From contig JAUKUA010000001.1 in assembly GCA_030549175.1 (NCBI GenBank), positions 1,550,001 to 1,614,000 of the forward strand: DNA of 64,000 nt. The letters are read 5' to 3'. The DNA is from Lasiosphaeris hirsuta (lineage: Eukaryota; Ascomycota; Sordariomycetes; Sordariales; Lasiosphaeriaceae). Under the pieces are notes generated by a model. The model was not told the DNA's origin. It saw only the letters and a program-made list of their open reading frames with translations, and searched no databases. Positions 60,701-64,000 of the stretch are shown one piece after another. A program made the translations under genes and the position numbers. Numbering within the stretch: the first letter of the stretch is position 1; each line of letters starts with the position of its first letter.

Positions 60701-62361
60701 GTATTTTCAGTGATCAGCAAGGAGTGAGGGGTAATCATCTAGAGAACAGCCAAGCATCACATTGGTAGTCGACAATAGACTCTTGAGTTCTCAACAAGGG
60801 ATGCCGGGTGGATCAAGCCTAGAAAACTAGGATGCCCAATACCCGTTGGGTGTGTTTGTACCTGTTTGTTTTCACCCCTGAGGTTGGGAAGGGCATGTTG
60901 TCTTTGGGCCTCAAGAGCCGACGAATCTCCGGCTCAGGGTGCCGGAACCGGCATATCAGTTTTGAAAGGGGGTACAAGCAGCAACAGTTGGAGCAATTGA
61001 GGGTCCAATGCAGGGCGCCGAGGCGGCACCGAATGAGCAATGGCAGACGGGAGAGCAACTGTGCATGCTGCGAACCAGAGTCGATGATGCTGTACCGTCG
61101 ATCCTCCATGCCAATGGGATTTGGCGGCTGAGTAACCGAAGAGCTTGTGTGGTTTATCTTCTGTTTCAACGCCGCCCTTTCACTCCTGCGATGTACGGAT
61201 GCCCAAGGGGTCCCCCCCCCTTCCTTACCCATGACGACACTCGACAGCCGGACGCTTACCTGGGACGCCCTCGAGATTGCTTCTTTCATGTGAGCTCTCG
61301 GGCTGAAGTATCACTATCGAGTAGCGTAGTGTGTGTTACCCGAAAATAGCCAGTCCTGCGGGCGTTCTGTCGTGCAACAAGGCAGCCTCCTGAGAGCCCT
61401 CGGGTCAGTTGCCTGACCATCAGGAAGCGGAGGACATTTCCCCGGAGTGACTGCTCAGGCACCGTTGCCAATTACGAAATAAAAGGACAAAAGACGGGGT
61501 ACTGCGGAGCATAGCAGCTATTCGACTCGGAAATCACTTGGTGATAATCGTATGTTTTCGCTGCTCGATGGGTCGTTTTTGCGTGCCTTAGCTGCGCTTC
61601 TGTACCTGAAGCTCTGGTCGAGATTTGGTGATAAAGAGACAGTAATTCCTCTGGTGAGGAGCATATGGAATTCTTGGCTCCCCCCGTCCCCCCATGAGTG
61701 ACGAGACTTTGGACCCAAAAGCCGCCAAAAGATTCCAAAAAGCTGAGTTTTGATCTATCCCATCTCAGAATCCAAGCTTGCCAAGTGCTCTAGACTCGAA
61801 ATGGCATGGTTGCTCTGCAAAATGCGGGCGGTGGGCCACTGTGGAGCAAGCGCAAACCAAGTGTGGAAGCGAGTCAGGGCAGGTGCTGTGCTCACCAATG
61901 ACAGTCTTAGAAGCTGCCGATTCCCATTCAGGGCATGATCGACAGAGACGAGCACTATCGCTGGTCATCGCGGCTCGTCGATGAGAAACGCCAGAAGGCC
62001 CAACGTTGGCGCTGCTGCAAAAGGAGTCAACCTGACAAACCTCAGTTCTGGCTGTTGCTCGTGAGCGCGGCCGATACCCAAGGCTCACGCCGAAGCAGCA
62101 AAGAAGAAAAGAAGAATTGTTCTGCTAGGGCGGTCCAACTATCGCCATTCCTCTCGTCATCGGTCGCAAAGCGCCTTCTCAGCTGCCATATGAGCGCTCT
62201 CCCGGCCTCGACCTGGAACTGCTGGGTTCGAATCCATCTTGATGTTTCCATCCCCGTGGAGGATGCACTGCGCGCCCAGTCATCCCGTTCCCCAGGCCGT
62301 AATCCGCGGATCCCGCTGCCTCTCCACGTCGAGTTATTTGCTCTGTTGAGATCAACTCACA
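60701..62361. other. Intergenic region upstream of the histidine kinase
   Basis: 1.66 kb, no supported gene. It holds the 3' UTR of ade1 and the leader of the kinase gene. A GGTTCGAATCC box at 62224-62234 resembles a tRNA B box, but its stem does not pair and no A box lies upstream. Confidence 0.5.
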
Positions 62362-64000
62362 ATGCATACCTCGTTCCTTGATACCGGCATTATCGATCTG
62401 CTCGAGGCTGATCCTCGGCCGTCCTTCATCGTTGCGTTGACCCCGCACCCGCCTACTATTGTGTACACAAACCCGGCTTTTAGCGGGTACACCGGCCTTC
62501 TTGACATCATTGCTGCCCACCGAGAGGACAATGGTCACCTCTGGGACTGGATTTCCGGCATCCCGTCGGACTCTGTACCCAAAGGCATCCCAATCGTCGC
62601 CTCGTCCTTCGCCCATGCCAACATCTTCTGGACCAAGTCCGTTGTGCACGAGCAGATGGTGGTCGTAGGCGCAAACGAGCAGGCTCCGTCCTCTGAGCCC
62701 CCGAGAAAGGTGCGCCTCGATGTCCCCGCCCGCGGCCGTGATGATAGCGCCTCGCCTCCGAGACGGGCCATGCCCGTCGACGAGACCATGGGGCTTAGCA
62801 ACTCCCCCCTGCCCTCTCCCTCCACGCGGTCCAATTTGGCCGCCGAATTCGCCGCTATCCGCCGCGCAAAGTCTACACCTAGCTCCCTGCCTGCCAGCAT
62901 AAGGCAGAACACAGTAGCGCCGCCAGAGCCGGTTCAACCTCCCCAGGCTGTACCACGCCCAGCTTCTGATCCTGGATGGATCTTGTCCGGCATGATCCCT
63001 GGTATGCCGCCCCTTAGCTATCTGTGTCCTCTTCCCACTGCCAGCACATATACGCACATGTATGTCGCGCAAGACGTCGGACACGAGCCTCCCACATGCA
63101 TTTTGGCATCCAAGTTGCTAACTTTCCCTGTCCAAGAACAACGGCCCTTTTGGGAGGTTATCCGCAATGTCAAATGGGAGGTAACCCATATCGGCCCCAT
63201 GACGTCTTGGCCACCGCGACTGGAGCAGACTTTCAACCAAATATTGGTCGACAGCCGCCCAATCGCCGTCTACTGGGGGTCAAACTTCACCACCATCTAC
63301 AATGAAGCGTTTAGCAAGCTCTGCGGCTCAAAGCATCCGGCCTTGCTCGGCTTGACGGTGGAAGATGCCTGGCCCGAAGCCGGCCGGCAGCTCAAGGAGA
63401 AGATGCATGCCATTGCATACAAGCAAAAGCCCCCCGAGGAAGACGAATGGAACTTTTTCATTGAACGGGAGTCCGACGTTCCAGGTGAACCAAACTGGCA
63501 GGAAGAGACATATCTCAGATGGTCTCTCAGTCCCATCATCGACAGCAACAATGAATGCGTCGGCTTTATGCATGCTATCGTGGATGCGACTAGCATGCGG
63601 CTGTGGGAACGCCGGATGCAGATGCTCATTGATCTGGGCGAGGTCTTGGTAACGGCTCGCGATGTCCAAAGCTACTGGGAGAAAACCATTCAGCAGCTCG
63701 GTACCGTTTCGCCCAGCTACGACATCCCGCTAGCTATTCTATATAGTGTTGAAGAGGACCCAGATGCGATAGCCACGGCGCCCCTGTCATGCGGCTCAAC
63801 CAAGATATGCCGACTGGCCGGGGCTTTGGGTGTGTCGGACGGTCACCCGATTGCGCCCCCCGTACTCAGCTTGCAGCCAGCAGACGAGGCATTATCAGCC
63901 TTGTTCCAGAAAGCGCTCTCGGCACATCATCCGTTCTTGCTGCAGAAGCAGGATAACAGTCTACCGAGAGCGCTCCTGGAAGGCCTGGAGTGGAGGGGAT
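62362..64000 (+). CDS. Hybrid histidine kinase-like sensor, N-terminal part
   Basis: An open frame from ATG at 62362 runs to the right edge (546 residues visible). Residues about 10-120 look like a PAS sensor (DPRPSFIVALTPHPPTIVYT, NPAFSGYTG). A Ser/Pro-rich linker follows. A second PAS-like sensor starts near 276 with GPMTSWPPRLEQ, DSRPIAVYWG and YNEAFSKLCGSKHPALLG. A helical signalling segment, ERRMQMLIDLGEVLVTARDV, lies near 410-435, followed by a GAF-like start (YDIPLAILYSVEED). This order is what I recall from Pezizomycotina hybrid histidine kinases, whose HisKA, HATPase and receiver domains would lie beyond the window. The catalytic parts are not visible, so kinase activity is inferred. 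An internal GTATG...CCAG pair (63002-63044) would break the frame if spliced. Confidence 0.8.
   Translation, partial: MHTSFLDTGIIDLLEADPRPSFIVALTPHPPTIVYTNPAFSGYTGLLDIIAAHREDNGHLWDWISGIPSDSVPKGIPIVASSFAHANIFWTKSVVHEQMVVVGANEQAPSSEPPRKVRLDVPARGRDDSASPPRRAMPVDETMGLSNSPLPSPSTRSNLAAEFAAIRRAKSTPSSLPASIRQNTVAPPEPVQPPQAVPRPASDPGWILSGMIPGMPPLSYLCPLPTASTYTHMYVAQDVGHEPPTCILASKLLTFPVQEQRPFWEVIRNVKWEVTHIGPMTSWPPRLEQTFNQILVDSRPIAVYWGSNFTTIYNEAFSKLCGSKHPALLGLTVEDAWPEAGRQLKEKMHAIAYKQKPPEEDEWNFFIERESDVPGEPNWQEETYLRWSLSPIIDSNNECVGFMHAIVDATSMRLWERRMQMLIDLGEVLVTARDVQSYWEKTIQQLGTVSPSYDIPLAILYSVEEDPDAIATAPLSCGSTKICRLAGALGVSDGHPIAPPVLSLQPADEALSALFQKALSAHHPFLLQKQDNSLPRALLEGLEWRG

Noticed and set aside
62215..62240. 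GGTTCGAATCC, a perfect-looking tRNA B box
   Set aside because: The T stem does not pair and no A box lies 40-60 nt upstream.
62179..63084. 301-codon open frame on the minus strand
   Set aside because: Lies opposite the clearly coding histidine kinase N-terminus; composition is that of a shadow frame.

Overview
This is a chromosomal segment of a filamentous ascomycete (Pezizomycotina, most likely Sordariomycetes). The decisive marker is a Woronin-body HEX-1 gene ending in the peroxisomal signal SRL. Other support comes from 45-100 nt GT-AG introns, fungal-type protein families, a MedA/Ren1/Acr1-type conidiation regulator and long CT-rich leaders. Nothing looks bacterial, viral or transposon-coding. 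No clear RIP signature or CRISPR array is seen.

Layout, left to right. 1-4229 (-): Mediator subunit MED12/Srb8, 3' end cut by the window. 6429-7102 (+): four-exon Asterix/PAT-complex ER membrane protein. 8319-8552 (+): a 55-residue secreted peptide gene with one intron. 9254-12648 (-): Rqc2/NEMF ribosome quality-control factor with an apparent one-base frameshift in a C run. 15763-17534 (+): hex-1 and an in-frame, coding-like but ATG-free upstream region. 18335-20010 (+): bleomycin hydrolase/Lap3. 23472-26677 (+): a 940-residue charged DUF8035-type protein. 27495-28168 (+): an unrecognised signal-peptide protein.

28169-41897 is a gene desert of nearly 14 kb holding a tRNA-Val-like sequence, A/T-rich tracts and long homopolymers. 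Its right part is CT-rich and probably serves the next gene. 41898-47704 (+): the MedA-family regulator, with an apparent alternative first exon 2.7 kb upstream of the main coding block. 49704-52273 (+): conserved-looking protein of unknown function. 52560-53910 (-): a broken methyltransferase-like gene. 54455-56143 (-): proteasome lid subunit Rpn5. 56712-58229 (-): GPI-anchored yapsin-like aspartyl protease. 59777-60700 (+): ADE1 SAICAR synthetase. 62362-64000 (+): N-terminal part of a hybrid histidine kinase, cut by the right edge.

The genes are mostly independent housekeeping or developmental loci and do not form a metabolic cluster. MED12 and MedA act in transcription, Rqc2, Rpn5 and Lap3 in protein turnover, Asterix in membrane protein biogenesis, HEX-1 in septal plugging, and the yapsin and the small peptide at the cell surface or outside it. 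The most interesting signals are the ATG-free protein-like leader of hex-1, the two-start arrangement of the MedA gene next to the gene desert, the tiny secreted peptide, and several frame disruptions that need checking against reads.
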